Below are positions 1 to 7,284 of a DNA stretch of 64,000 bases, in pieces. Position 1 is the first letter of the stretch. The number at the start of each line of letters is the position of its first letter. Position numbers and translations under genes: made by a program. The DNA lies in assembly GCA_943914465.1 (NCBI GenBank), contig CALUCD010000009.1:34581-98580 (forward strand), read 5' to 3'. A model generated the notes under the pieces. That model was not told the origin of the DNA and did no database searches. It saw nothing but the letters and a program-made list of their open reading frames with translations. This stretch comes from an uncultured Corynebacterium sp. GTDB taxonomy: Bacteria; Actinomycetota; Actinomycetes; Mycobacteriales; Mycobacteriaceae.

Positions 1-239
1 ATCCGCCCTACGATCTTCCAGATGAGGCGGTGGTGGAAATGCTCGAAGCGCTCAAGCCGGCGCTCGCTGATGGGGCAGTGGTTGTGGTGGAGCGCCACCG
101 CGAAAGCCCAGAGACCGCATGGCCGCCAGAGTTCACCCCCACGGGCCAAAAATTGAAAAAGCGCCTGTACGGAATTGCAAGAATGGACATGGCGGTCTAC
201 TCAGACCCCGAGATCGCACCCGAACCGAAGCCAGTGTGA
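1..239 (+). CDS. rsmD: RsmD, 16S rRNA (guanine-966-N2)-methyltransferase, 3' end only
   Basis: This is the C-terminal part of the methyltransferase that modifies G966 of 16S rRNA. The window opens inside the gene: the first complete codons read PPYDLPDE, and the two bases before them fit a GAT codon, giving the DPPY catalytic motif of this N6/N2 methyltransferase fold. About 78 residues remain, ending with TGA at 237-239. coaD follows 32 bases later in the same direction, and rsmD-coaD is a very common bacterial gene pair, which supports the call. The N-terminal SAM-binding part lies outside the window. Confidence 0.85.
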   Translation, partial: PPYDLPDEAVVEMLEALKPALADGAVVVVERHRESPETAWPPEFTPTGQKLKKRLYGIARMDMAVYSDPEIAPEPKPV

Positions 240-271
240 ACCAGACCCAGCGTGAACAAGGAGCCGAAGCG

Positions 272-748
272 ATGACTGTTGCAGTATGTCCAGGTTCGTT
301 CGACCCGATTACCAACGGCCACCTCGACATTGTCACCCGCGCGTCGCGGCATTTTGATGAGGTGATTGTGCTGGTGACGGGAAACCCTGCGAAAGCATCG
401 GGCCTTTTTTCAATCGACGAGCGCCTTGAGCTCATCCGCCAGGTCACTGCGGATAATCCACGTGTACGCGTCGATCATTGGGGAGGGCTGCTGGTGGATT
501 ACACCACAGCACACCACATCACAGCGCTAGTCAAGGGACTGCGCTCCTCCTTGGACTATGAGTACGAGCTGCCGATGGCGCAGATGAACCGCCGGTTGAG
601 TGGGGTAGACACCTACTTTCTACTTACGGATGAAAAGTATGGCTACATTTCGTCGTCGCTGACGAAGGAAGTGGCAAAGTACGGCGGTGATGTCACCGGG
701 CTGGTGCCGGACCTGGTGCGCGAAGCGATGCTTGAGAAGTTCACGTGA
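272..748 (+). CDS. coaD: Phosphopantetheine adenylyltransferase CoaD
   Basis: CoaD transfers AMP from ATP to 4'-phosphopantetheine, the fourth step of coenzyme A synthesis in the cytoplasm. The 158-residue protein has the usual family length. The nucleotidyltransferase signature is visible as GSFDPITNGH at residues 8-17 (the T/HxGH loop), and the second ATP-binding motif ISSSLTKEV begins near residue 126. The start at 272 is chosen because AAGGAG lies 9 bases upstream and the protein then begins directly before the first strand; an in-frame start at 119 would overlap rsmD. coaE, the last step of CoA synthesis, lies 25 kb downstream. Confidence 0.97.
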   Translation: MTVAVCPGSFDPITNGHLDIVTRASRHFDEVIVLVTGNPAKASGLFSIDERLELIRQVTADNPRVRVDHWGGLLVDYTTAHHITALVKGLRSSLDYEYELPMAQMNRRLSGVDTYFLLTDEKYGYISSSLTKEVAKYGGDVTGLVPDLVREAMLEKFT

Positions 749-760
749 CGGTCACCATTC

Positions 761-886
761 TTGGCGTCGGTTTTGCTGTCGCTCTTGGGGGATGCACGCC
801 GAATAGCGTTGAGCCTGGCGTTTTTCGGCGGTGTAACGGCGCTTCTACGTGGACTGATTGGGCTGGTCGCGGGGCCGGTCACCTAG
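761..886 (+). CDS. Possible 41-residue hydrophobic protein (doubtful)
   Basis: Directly after coaD, in the same reading frame past its stop, an open frame could start at TTG 761 and encode 41 residues that are mostly hydrophobic (two runs rich in Leu, Ala, Phe and Gly). It would be a one- or two-pass membrane peptide. No good ribosome binding site is visible and its end overlaps the end of the convergent ABC gene by four bases. It may be a real small gene cotranscribed with coaD or just a chance frame in the 130-base gap. Conservation in other corynebacteria would decide. Confidence 0.2.
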   Translation: MASVLLSLLGDARRIALSLAFFGGVTALLRGLIGLVAGPVT

Positions 887-1656
887 AACAGCGTGGACAG
901 GAACGCCTGCGTGCGCTCATGGGTTGGGTGTTCAAGCACGTCGGTCGGGGTCCCCGCCTCGACAACTCGCCCGTCAGCCATGAATACAATGTGATCGGCG
1001 ACTTCGCGTGCAAACGCCATCTCGTGGGTAACCACAATCATGGTCATGCCTTGGGCGGCCAAGTCTTTCATGACGCGAAGCACCTCGCCGACGAGTTCGG
1101 GGTCGAGGGCGGAGGTGGGTTCGTCAAAAAGCATCAGCTTTGGATCCATCGCAACCGCCCGTGCGATGGCGACACGCTGCTGCTGGCCGCCCGAAAGCTG
1201 AATTGGGTAGGCCTGCGCTTTCGACTCGAGTCCGACCATGTTCAGCAGCTCGAGTGCTCGCGCTTTCGCCTCCTCGACTGGCTGGCCCTTGACGTGGACC
1301 GGAGCTTCGATGATGTTCTCGAGGACCGTGCGGTGGCCGAACAGGTTGAAGCCTTGGAATACCATCCCTATGTCGCGGCGTTGCCGGGCGGCCTCCTTTT
1401 CGCTCATCTCGTAGAGGACACCGTCGCGCTCGCGGTAACCGATGAGCTCGCCGTCAACGTATAGGCGGCCAGCGCTGACCTTTTCGAGGTGGTTGACGCA
1501 GCGCAACAGCGTAGATTTTCCGGAGCCTGACGGGCCGATGATGCAAGTCACGGTGCCAGGCATGACTTCAAGGTTGATGCCCTGGAGCACGTCGAGGCTG
1601 CCGAAGGATTTCCAGACGTCGACCGCCTGGACCATGGGTGTATGTTTCACGGTCAT
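883..1656 (-). CDS. Amino-acid ABC transporter ATP-binding protein (GlnQ-like)
   Basis: This is the cytoplasmic ATPase of a polar amino-acid importer. All ABC motifs are present in 257 residues: Walker [10 protein letters not shown] at residues 41-49, the signature LSGGQQQR near 154, Walker [15 protein letters not shown] just after it, and the switch histidine in IVVTHEM. The sequence type is that of the PAAT family (GlnQ, ArtP, HisP). It is the last gene of a three-gene operon: permease and substrate-binding lipoprotein lie directly upstream, with a 6-base gap to the permease. The substrate cannot be told from the sequence; glutamine, glutamate or a basic amino acid are all possible. Confidence 0.93.
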   Translation of the reverse strand: MTVKHTPMVQAVDVWKSFGSLDVLQGINLEVMPGTVTCIIGPSGSGKSTLLRCVNHLEKVSAGRLYVDGELIGYRERDGVLYEMSEKEAARQRRDIGMVFQGFNLFGHRTVLENIIEAPVHVKGQPVEEAKARALELLNMVGLESKAQAYPIQLSGGQQQRVAIARAVAMDPKLMLFDEPTSALDPELVGEVLRVMKDLAAQGMTMIVVTHEMAFAREVADHIVFMADGRVVEAGTPTDVLEHPTHERTQAFLSTLF

Positions 1657-1662
1657 TTCGGT

Positions 1663-2637
1663 TTATCGTCCCTTCCGCTGCGACGCGGGTGCCTGAATGA
1701 TTTCAACGTTGCTCGGGATCGTGCCTTCTGCATCCGCGAGGCTAGCGAGTTGACGCCCGGTGAGCTGACGGGTCGCACCGCGTTCAAAATACTTTTCCAG
1801 GTAGTGCTGGCCGATCATGAGCACCGAGGTGATGGCGAGGTACCAGGTTGCGGCTACGAGTAGCAGCGGCACCGGTTGGAACAGGGCGGCAGCAATGTCC
1901 ATTGACCGGCCATACAGTTCGAGTGAGTACGGCACAGCAACGACCAGTGAGGACGTCTTCAATAGCGAGATGAACTCGTTGCCGGTTGGCGGGATAATAA
2001 TGCGCATTGCCTGCGGCAAGACGGTGCGGCGCATAGTTTGTGACCAGCTCATACCAAGTGCCTTCGACGCCTCAACTTGCCCTTCAGGTACCGAGGCCAC
2101 ACCAGAGCGCACAATTTCTGCCATATAGGCGGCTTCGTTGAGGCCTAGGCCCACGACTGCCAGCAGGAATGCGGATGAGGTGAACGGATCAAGCGGGATC
2201 TCAGCAACTCCGAGGTTGATCGTGTCGTAGATCGCTCCGATGAGCCCCCAGAACATGAGCTGGACGTAGACCGGGGTGCCACGAAACACCCATAAGAACA
2301 CCCAGGCGACCGACTTGAACACTGGGTTTGGGCTCATGCGCATCACTGCGAGCAGTACACCGCCAACCACACCGATGATCATTGCGAGCACGGTAATGGC
2401 GACGGTGTGGAGTGCGGCCACAGCGATGCGGGTATCAAACAGGTACTGGGCGTAGACGTCCCAGCCGTATGCTCCGTTTCGGGCAGCGCCGATCACAAAC
2501 CAGGCAATGAGCGCGATAAGGATCGCGGCGAGAATCCAACGTCCGGGGTGTCGGAGCGGTTTGGCTTCTATACGCTGCGGGCGCGGGGCAGGATCACTCG
2601 CGTCCGGGGTGCGAGGCGTGGTCACACGATTGCTCAT
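1663..2637 (-). CDS. Amino-acid ABC transporter permease (HisM/GlnP family)
   Basis: This 324-residue inner-membrane protein forms the channel of the PAAT importer, probably as a homodimer because only one permease gene is present. After a roughly 30-residue hydrophilic Pro- and Arg-rich start there is one extra transmembrane segment (residues about 33-52), then the standard BPD_transp_1 region with the EAA loop LNEAAYMAEIVRSG that docks to the ATPase. The C-terminus carries a hydrophilic tail of about 50 residues. It sits between the substrate-binding protein (12-base gap) and the ATPase (6-base gap), so the three are almost surely cotranscribed. Confidence 0.92.
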   Translation of the reverse strand: MSNRVTTPRTPDASDPAPRPQRIEAKPLRHPGRWILAAILIALIAWFVIGAARNGAYGWDVYAQYLFDTRIAVAALHTVAITVLAMIIGVVGGVLLAVMRMSPNPVFKSVAWVFLWVFRGTPVYVQLMFWGLIGAIYDTINLGVAEIPLDPFTSSAFLLAVVGLGLNEAAYMAEIVRSGVASVPEGQVEASKALGMSWSQTMRRTVLPQAMRIIIPPTGNEFISLLKTSSLVVAVPYSLELYGRSMDIAAALFQPVPLLLVAATWYLAITSVLMIGQHYLEKYFERGATRQLTGRQLASLADAEGTIPSNVEIIQAPASQRKGR

Positions 2638-2649
2638 GAAAGCTCCTTT

Positions 2650-3588
2650 TTATCCTTGCCCACGAACTGACTGTTCGTTAATGAGCGCCTCGTCGAGATG
2701 GCCGGTTTCGACGTTCCATTGTTCAAGAATGCGGTCGTAATCACCGGTGTCAATGAGGTGTTGCATGGCGGCGGCCAGTGCGTCGGCCAGGCCTGAGTCC
2801 TTGCTCACCGCGAAGCCGTAGGGGGCAGCATCGAACATTTCACCAACGAGCTCGAGTTTGCCCTCGGAGCGCTGTACCGCCCAGGCCGTGACGGGGGAGT
2901 CAGCGCTGAGCGCGTCGGCCCGGCTGACCAGGGCAGCGAGTGCGGCGTTGTCGGAGGTGTCGAACGACAGCACGGTGATCGGTTCTTTGCCTTCTGCGAT
3001 GCACTGTTCGTTTTTCGGGCGGACATCGTCGGTTTCTGAAACGGTTGTGCGCTGTACTGCAACGACAAGCCCACACGGGTCAGCCGGATCTACGGGGTTG
3101 TCTGGCTGGGTCGCCCACTGGATGCCGGCGTACAGGAAGTTGACAAAATCGAAGCTTTCGCGCCGTTCTTCGGTGTCTGTGAACCCGGACATCCCAGCAT
3201 CTAAGTTGTTTGCTTGCACGGCGGGCAAAATCATTGCGAAGTCTGTTTCTTGGGGGCTGAAGTCAAGCCCCATCACAGCCGCGGCTGCCCGGCCCAAGTC
3301 CATCTCAAGGCCGATGAGTGTTCCCTGCGAGTCTTTGAACTCAAACGGCGCGAACGGCGGATTTGTGCCGACGGAGAGCGTCCCATCCGCCGCGACCTCT
3401 GGGGGGACGAGTGCGGCGATCTCGGGCACCGCGTCCGGCACAATCGGGCTCCATCCTTCCGGATTGCCCCCCTCTGCATTGGTTACGCAGCCCGCAAGCT
3501 GCGTTGATACCGCGATACAACCGAGCACGCCAAAGAGACGCCGCAAAGGGCCACGGGCACGCGATTGTTGGGGGATTGCAGGGCGCAT
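2650..3588 (-). CDS. Amino-acid-binding lipoprotein of the ABC importer
   Basis: This is the extracytoplasmic solute receptor of the PAAT importer. Starting at ATG 3588 it has a basic N-terminus (SRARGPLRR), a hydrophobic core and a lipobox QLAGC, so it should be a membrane-anchored lipoprotein after cleavage before the cysteine. The mature part shows SBP_bac_3 features: VGTNPPFAPFEF, LIGLEMDLGRA and the TDTEERRESFDFVN stretch. An in-frame GTG at 3615 would add nine residues but lies upstream of the likely -10 box, so ATG 3588 is preferred; the mRNA then looks leaderless. First gene of the operon; permease and ATPase follow. Two cysteines in the mature part could form a disulfide. Confidence 0.92.
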   Translation of the reverse strand: MRPAIPQQSRARGPLRRLFGVLGCIAVSTQLAGCVTNAEGGNPEGWSPIVPDAVPEIAALVPPEVAADGTLSVGTNPPFAPFEFKDSQGTLIGLEMDLGRAAAAVMGLDFSPQETDFAMILPAVQANNLDAGMSGFTDTEERRESFDFVNFLYAGIQWATQPDNPVDPADPCGLVVAVQRTTVSETDDVRPKNEQCIAEGKEPITVLSFDTSDNAALAALVSRADALSADSPVTAWAVQRSEGKLELVGEMFDAAPYGFAVSKDSGLADALAAAMQHLIDTGDYDRILEQWNVETGHLDEALINEQSVRGQG

Positions 3589-3594
3589 TGCTGC

Positions 3595-3622
3595 ATAATA
3601 TACGCTCGAATGCACAAAGCAA
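3595..3622 (-). promoter_or_regulatory. Promoter giving a leaderless mRNA for the amino-acid importer
   Basis: On the minus strand TTGCTT (3622-3617), a 16-base spacer, TATTAT (3600-3595) and then six bases GCAGCA lead straight to ATG 3588. With initiation 7 bases after the -10 box the transcript starts on the A of ATG. No Shine-Dalgarno sequence is present. Confidence 0.6.
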
Positions 3623-3655
3623 AGTGCGATTGCGTATCGACGCTACGCTGGGTTC

Positions 3656-4120
3656 CTACCGCCCCACGATGCGGATACCCCGCATGATTAACTCCATGAT
3701 CTGGCCGAGAACCGCGACGGTGAGCCAAACTGCTACGAGTACCGAGAGGGCTTGTCCCATGCCCCGCGCGCTGAGCGCAACGTCGCCCGCCGAAGATCCT
3801 GACGACATCAGCGATGAGCCCTCGGCCTCGCGCTGCGCAAGATCAATGGGGTTGAAGCTTTCCGGGACGGTTGATCCATCTGCAAAACCTTGAAGCGCGT
3901 CTTGCGCCGACCCGGGCTCCAGCTGGTCTGCCTGGTCACGAATGAACTCGGAGCTGCCGAGACTTTCCAGCTCTGAAGTCGAGGATTCCTGCCGCGATGA
4001 CTCGGTGGTCGAAGCCTCAGATTCCGCGGCGGTGGATTGTGCGTTCGCTGCTGTGGCACAGACCGCCCCGGATGCGGCGACGGTGCAGGCGAGAATGCCG
4101 GATATCATCCTTTTGTGCAT
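3656..4120 (-). CDS. Small secreted or membrane-anchored Ser/Glu-rich protein, unknown
   Basis: The 154-residue product starts with a clear Sec signal peptide (MHKRMISGILACTVAASGA, probable cleavage after ATAANA). The mature region, about residues 28-110, is rich in Ser, Glu and Gln and looks disordered or helical. A single transmembrane helix follows near the C-terminus (SVLVAVWLTVAVLGQIM), ending in a basic MRGIRIVGR tail that would face the cytoplasm. It is therefore an exported protein tethered by its C-terminus. The start 4120 is chosen because the signal peptide begins there and TATCAT lies seven bases before it, suggesting leaderless transcription. I do not recognise a family. The upstream frame that continues to 4534 is antisense shadow of the phosphatase gene. 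Confidence 0.65.
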   Translation of the reverse strand: MHKRMISGILACTVAASGAVCATAANAQSTAAESEASTTESSRQESSTSELESLGSSEFIRDQADQLEPGSAQDALQGFADGSTVPESFNPIDLAQREAEGSSLMSSGSSAGDVALSARGMGQALSVLVAVWLTVAVLGQIMELIMRGIRIVGR

Positions 4121-4148
4121 ACGTCGAATGATAACGGCCGGTGCGGGC

Positions 4149-6041
4149 CTACGTACACCCCGGAGGCGAAGACTGTGTACGCGGCAGCGGTCGGCCGTCC
4201 TGATCAATCGTGATCGCCTGGACGTCCGCATAGACACGGCGCTCGACTCGGAGCAGGGCGTAATCGGAATCGAGCACCGGAAAGAGGTGGACTGGTGTGG
4301 TGGTGATGATCGCGCGCGGGCCATCAGCATCACCCGGTGTGATGTCGATCTGCAGATGACCGTAGTGCTTCCCGCCGCTGACCAGTTGGCGGGCGCCGCG
4401 TGCGTCATCAACCCACAGCTCTGGCTCGTCCACGTGGGCCATCCATTCGCGGTAGGAGTTGAACTCGACAGCCACCAGCTCGCCGTGTTCATCGGCCACC
4501 CGGTAGTCGCCGCGTAGACCATCGGCTGCCACACCTACGTCGATGTTGTGAAAGCCCACCCCGTCGCCGTCGTTATCGATAAATGAGCGCTCAAACATTT
4601 CGTCATGGCCCGAGAGAACCAGCGCGACCCCATAGTGCTCGAACATTGGGGAGTACACGCGCATCGGTGTGCCCGGCTGGTCGCAAGGCGTGGCGGAGGT
4701 TGTTGTCGTGCCGTGAATGCCTGAGGAATACGGGGTGTGGTGAAACTGCACGATGATGATTTGGTGCGCGCGGCGGGCGTCTGCAAGTTGCTTCTGCGCC
4801 CAGTTCCACTGGGCCGAACCGGGGTTGAAATCGGGCTGGTCGGTATTGCCCGCTGCGCGGATGCCCTCGTGGGTGTAACAGGTATTGGTGTCGGTTCCGC
4901 ACAGACCGATCGCCTCGAAGGCGCGGTCATTGCCTCGAATCGCTTCGCGTTTTCGTTGCACGTACTCCTCATCAGGCAGCCCATTGGTGGAGTCAAGGGT
5001 AATGATCGTCAGCGGACCATGATCGACCCGGTAATACGAGCCCGCATGCTCAGGCGTATCCGATCCGAAGGTGTCCACGTACGTTTGGTACGCCCGGCGA
5101 GCTTTGTGGGCGCCGTGGGCGATGCCATTCGTGTGGTAGCCGCCGTTGATCCCGGCATACGTTTCCCAATTCCCAAGCGCAGTGAGCATCGGCACCGATC
5201 CCGCCAGATCGCTGACCTCGCCAGCAAAATAGCGCCAATACTCGTCCCAGGCGGGCTGGTAGCCGGAACCTTGCACAAGGTCACCCGCCACCAACAGCAA
5301 ATCGGGATGTTGTTCCGCGATTGTTTGAACGTTGTAGCGCATCGCTTGATCTTTGGTCAGTGGGTAGCGCGGGACTGCGTTACCGCCGTGGCCGTCACCG
5401 CCAAAGGTGGCAAACCATTGCGAACCCTCCTTGGGCCGATCCAAGGAACCTTGGGCGAGCGTGCGCGTCGACTCCCATGGGCGGGCACCATGGATAGGGG
5501 GTCGGCCCGCTGGCCAGGTTTCCGTGTCTGCAGACGCGATGAGACGAGTGCCCGTCCATGCAGTCTCATCTGATGACCAAGGTTGCGATGGTGGTGCGGT
5601 GGCAAACGCGTTGCGGTATTCCACGCCATCAAGCACAACGCGGTACTCATACCGCGTTGTCGGCTGAAGGTCGCTGAAGCTCACCGAATACTTGAAATTG
5701 TGGTTTGACCGCAGCCATGACCCCTGCTCAAGCCCCGGTATTTCCTCCGCTACTTCAGCCTCCGTATAGCCGAGGTGGGGTTGCAGTGTTCCCGATACAT
5801 TCTGCTGATAGAGGAGGTACCCGTCGCGCCGCAGTTCGACGCGTGCTGGTGTGCCCAGCTCACCGAAGAAATTCAACGACATGGTAGTCGCACTCGGTTT
5901 TTGTAGGTACGGCGTGACCCGAAAACCAGGTTGCGGTTTGTGCGGATGCGCGTCGGCGTAGCGGTAGGGAAGACCCTCGCGCGCCGTCGTTCGCTGCATC
6001 GCTGCCCTCGCCCCCTTCTCCGGTTTTGACCGCCGCGGCAC
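4149..6041 (-). CDS. Purple-acid-phosphatase-like metallophosphoesterase
   Basis: A 630-residue two-domain protein. Residues about 40-150 resemble the fibronectin-III-like N-terminal domain of purple acid phosphatases (FRVTPYLQKPSATTM, TRYEYRVVLDG). The catalytic domain follows, with metal-binding motifs in the usual order: GGDGHGG, GDLVQ, GNWE, VQFHHTPYS and SGHDEMFERS. Compared with canonical enzymes the Tyr of GDxxY is Gln, GNHE is GNWE and the last His of GHxH is Glu. No signal peptide or transmembrane helix is visible at either start, so it may be cytoplasmic or use an unrecognised route. GTG 6041 has AAGGA only one base away; ATG 5999 (residue 15) is a good alternative with purine-rich sequence upstream. 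Substrate unknown; phosphomonoesters or nucleotides are likely. Confidence 0.82.
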   Translation of the reverse strand: MPRRSKPEKGARAAMQRTTAREGLPYRYADAHPHKPQPGFRVTPYLQKPSATTMSLNFFGELGTPARVELRRDGYLLYQQNVSGTLQPHLGYTEAEVAEEIPGLEQGSWLRSNHNFKYSVSFSDLQPTTRYEYRVVLDGVEYRNAFATAPPSQPWSSDETAWTGTRLIASADTETWPAGRPPIHGARPWESTRTLAQGSLDRPKEGSQWFATFGGDGHGGNAVPRYPLTKDQAMRYNVQTIAEQHPDLLLVAGDLVQGSGYQPAWDEYWRYFAGEVSDLAGSVPMLTALGNWETYAGINGGYHTNGIAHGAHKARRAYQTYVDTFGSDTPEHAGSYYRVDHGPLTIITLDSTNGLPDEEYVQRKREAIRGNDRAFEAIGLCGTDTNTCYTHEGIRAAGNTDQPDFNPGSAQWNWAQKQLADARRAHQIIIVQFHHTPYSSGIHGTTTTSATPCDQPGTPMRVYSPMFEHYGVALVLSGHDEMFERSFIDNDGDGVGFHNIDVGVAADGLRGDYRVADEHGELVAVEFNSYREWMAHVDEPELWVDDARGARQLVSGGKHYGHLQIDITPGDADGPRAIITTTPVHLFPVLDSDYALLRVERRVYADVQAITIDQDGRPLPRTQSSPPGCT

Positions 6042-6097
6042 GTCCTTGAAATGGGGATTACGCCGGTTCGACTGCCTACGCTAAACTATCGTGCCAT

Positions 6098-6171
6098 GCC
6101 CCAGTAGCCCAATTGGCAGAGGCAACGGATTCAAAACCCGTCCAGTGTGAGTTCGAGTCTCACCTGGGGCA
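6098..6171 (+). tRNA. tRNA-Leu (anticodon CAA), short variable arm
   Basis: Cloverleaf read by eye: acceptor GCCCCAG/CTGGGGC (7 perfect pairs), D arm GCCC/AGGC with one C-A mismatch, anticodon arm ACGGA/CCCGT with loop TTCAAAA (anticodon CAA at 6132-6134, terminal A-C pair), variable loop CCAGT of five bases, T arm GTGAG/CTCAC with TTCGAGT, and discriminator A at 6171. CCA is not encoded. CAA reads the Leu codon UUG, but a five-base variable loop is class I, whereas bacterial tRNA-Leu normally has a long variable arm. The amino-acid assignment is by anticodon only. Confidence 0.88.
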
Positions 6172-6235
6172 CAAATCCCGGCCAGCTCGGGTTCTTCTGC
6201 CCGGGTGATGATTTCGAACTCCAGACCCCTCAGCT

Positions 6236-6273
6236 GGGGTTTCGGAATACTTTTTGAAAGTGTTCGGAAAACT
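6236..6273. repeat. 38-bp imperfect direct repeat, copy 1
   Basis: This stretch matches 17913-17950 in the same orientation with 35 of 38 identical bases. The core GAAAGTGTTCGG is identical in both. It begins GGGGTTTCGGAA and contains the near-palindrome ACTTTTTGAAAGT. It lies 64 bases after the tRNA; the second copy is 11.7 kb away, past the type III system and the HEPN-like gene. It may mark the ends of an inserted block or be a dispersed genomic repeat. Confidence 0.6.
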
Positions 6274-6351
6274 TTCACCGGAACCCCCTCCACTTTTGTT
6301 TCCGACAAACAGCGACGCAACTCGCTGCCAAAAAGCGCTTCATTGAACGCC

Positions 6352-6395
6352 AAACGCCCGGAAGTCGGCAAGTTAATGCCAATTTCCGGGCGTTT
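6352..6395. terminator. Strong hairpin, probable bidirectional terminator
   Basis: AAACGCCCGGAA (6352-6363) pairs perfectly with TTCCGGGCGTTT (6384-6395), with an inner GGCA/TGCC pair in the loop. T-rich sequence follows (TTTTCCGTTTTT). It lies in the gene-poor 480 bases between the tRNA and the VOC gene, which otherwise hold only repeat copy 1. Confidence 0.55.
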
Positions 6396-6657
6396 TCCGT
6401 TTTTCGAACACGGCTTCTAGGCCGCTGCCTCCAGAGCTCATCTTCTGGTGGCTTGCGGCCTACGAGGCTTACGCCGCTACTGGCGGAGCGTTCGGGAACG
6501 TACCGGCAATTGACCTCTCACTCCTCTTGCGTTCGAGGTCATCGCGACCGCCGCGCGGTGTCGGGTCATTGTCATCGCCGCTCTCGTCAAACCAGGCCGG
6601 GTCGGAAGCGAGAAGCACGACGTTAACGGCGGCGCAGGAAATCGCGGTCGCAATGAG

Positions 6658-7005
6658 TTGGCCGGCATCGTCTACGTCAGCGACATACAGAAGTCGGTTG
6701 ACTTCTACAGGGACTTGCTTGACATTGAAACGACGTTTGAAACACCGCGTTACGTCACTTTCGGGTTAGCGGAAGGCGTTGCTCTAGCCCTGTGGACTGG
6801 GGAGTCATCGGCTCTGGAAAACGAACCGGTTCGGACGTCAGAAGTTTGCCTGAACGTCAGAGCAGAACAGGTGCAGGAGACTTACGACGCCTGGGTGGAC
6901 AAAGGCGTTCGTATTGTCGTGGAGCCGCACGAGGACGTTTTTGGCACCACTTTCGTAGTCGCTGACCCGGACGGGAATCGGATTCGGGTCGCGCCAATCG
7001 ACTAG
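6658..7005 (+). CDS. VOC (glyoxalase/bleomycin-resistance fold) protein
   Basis: The 115-residue product has one complete vicinal-oxygen-chelate domain: it opens with IVYVSDIQKSVDFYRDLLDIE and closes with TTFVVADPDGNRIRVAP, the paired beta-alpha-beta-beta-beta modules of this fold. VOC proteins act as dimers and cover lyases, dioxygenases and antibiotic-binding proteins, so the exact role is open. The only possible start in frame is TTG 6658, since the frame is open back to 6511 without ATG, GTG or another TTG. No clear ribosome binding site precedes it, so expression may be weak or the 5' end may have been lost when the accessory block formed. Confidence 0.7.
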   Translation: MAGIVYVSDIQKSVDFYRDLLDIETTFETPRYVTFGLAEGVALALWTGESSALENEPVRTSEVCLNVRAEQVQETYDAWVDKGVRIVVEPHEDVFGTTFVVADPDGNRIRVAPID

Positions 7006-7048
7006 AAATCCGAAGGCTGCGCGACCTTAACGGTTCAAGGATGCACCA

Positions 7049-7270
7049 CTAATTGTAGTCGTACCCGTTTTTCTCGTACACAGCTTCGACACTCGCCGCC
7101 TCGGCCACCGCCGCGCGAACCGCTTCGGACTTCAAGTCGAGAACTTTGAGCGACTCGGCGTCCGCTCCGGAGACCGACTCGAATGCAGGTTCGCCCCATG
7201 GACCGTTTTGTCGGGCCCGTGGCGGGTCCCCGGCTACTGTGTTAAGTAACGAAAACGCACGCCAACAGGG
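7049..7270 (-). pseudogene. C-terminal gene remnant without a start codon
   Basis: On the minus strand an uninterrupted frame runs from a TAG near 7271 to TAG 7049-7051 and reads like the tail of a real protein (about 70 codons, for example SLKVLDLKSEAVRAAVAEAA and ending EKNGYDYN), with strong G/C preference at third positions. No ATG, GTG or TTG occurs before the last third of it. It therefore looks like the 3' end of a gene cut off by the insertion of the mod-res unit, whose start is at 7285. Family not recognised. Confidence 0.3.
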
Positions 7271-7284
7271 CTAAGGAGACACAG

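Noticed and set aside
745..1464. 239-codon plus-strand frame across the ABC ATPase gene
   Set aside because: Antisense to a gene with all ABC motifs; the translated product has no features.
4121..4534. N-terminal extension of the small secreted protein
   Set aside because: The extension is antisense to the phosphatase gene and would place the signal peptide in the middle of the protein.
6081..6371. Minus-strand frame of 96 codons over the tRNA gene
   Set aside because: It contains GETRTHTGRVLNPLPLPIG, the typical antisense translation of a tRNA gene; no ribosome binding site.
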